This document shows, one piece after another, positions 6,131-6,226 of a DNA stretch of 6,226 nt; positions within the stretch are counted from its first letter, which is position 1, and each line of letters starts with the position of its first letter. The translations under genes and the position numbers were made by a program. The stretch is taken from the NCBI GenBank assembly GCA_013139395.1, contig WTAX01000114.1, forward strand, positions 1-6,226, given 5' to 3'. This stretch comes from Gammaproteobacteria bacterium (GTDB taxonomy: Bacteria > Pseudomonadota > Gammaproteobacteria > GRL18). Under the pieces are notes generated by a model, which was not told where the DNA came from, did no database searches, and saw only the letters and a program-made list of their open reading frames with translations.

Positions 6131-6226
6131 GGAAAATCCATTTTGGCCATATTTTCCTATCATTTTCATTTAATAGCGCAACTATTGGCTTCAAATGATA
6201 GAAAAATCTGACTCAAAATGGCTTTC
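6131..6226. repeat. Long imperfect inverted repeat upstream of fliA (possible foldback/MITE, cut by window edge)
   Basis: The left arm 6131-6165 and right arm 6193-6226 are reverse complements apart from scattered mismatches. They share CCATTTTG, then CA-x-ATTTT-x-CTATCATTT. The centre adds a perfect AATAG-CGCAA-CTATT hairpin (6172-6186). The right arm runs to the last base of the window, so the true end and any target duplication cannot be seen. There is no coding potential. The sequence differs from the element between fliP and fliQ. It may be a second miniature mobile element, or a large regulatory hairpin ahead of fliA. Confidence 0.6.

Overview
This is a flagellar gene cluster from a fairly AT-rich bacterium. 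The FliA, FliM, FliN, FliL and YqiB-like (DUF1249) sequences point to a gammaproteobacterium with polar-type flagellar gene organisation. I cannot name a genus. Every protein-coding gene I can support lies on the minus strand, so the window reads from right to left: fliA (flagellar sigma factor 28), a DUF1249/YqiB-like gene, a secreted Sel1/SPOR-domain protein, then fliL, fliM, fliN, fliO, fliP and the first 38 codons of fliQ, which runs off the left edge.

The region splits into two blocks separated by about 250 bp (3878-4127). The right block (4128-6071) is fliA followed at ~44 and ~43 bp by two non-flagellar-looking genes: a DUF1249 protein and a periplasmic protein with a Sel1/TPR-like N-terminus and a C-terminal peptidoglycan-binding (SPOR) domain. 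The left block (1-3877) is the conserved fliLMNOPQ series: stator/MotAB-associated FliL, the C-ring switch proteins FliM and FliN, and FliO, FliP and FliQ of the flagellar type III export gate. fliN and fliO overlap by 4 bp, which suggests translational coupling. The spacer before fliL holds a tandem 14-nt repeat, a short hairpin with a T-tract, and an imperfect sigma-54-like -24 element.

The clearest unexpected feature is a 161-bp foldback element at 153-313 between fliP and fliQ. It has perfect 17-bp terminal inverted repeats starting GTAA and a perfect 8-bp target duplication (AAACTATA), and nearly its whole length folds into one hairpin. It codes for nothing. GTAA ends with an 8-bp duplication are the hallmarks of the IS66 family, so it is best read as an IS66-type MITE. 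The fliP stop codon lies inside the duplicated target, so the insertion leaves FliP intact but puts a long hairpin into the fliP-fliQ message. A second, unrelated foldback structure (about 6131-6226, cut by the window edge) lies just upstream of fliA. I see no CRISPR array, tRNA, rRNA or transposase gene.
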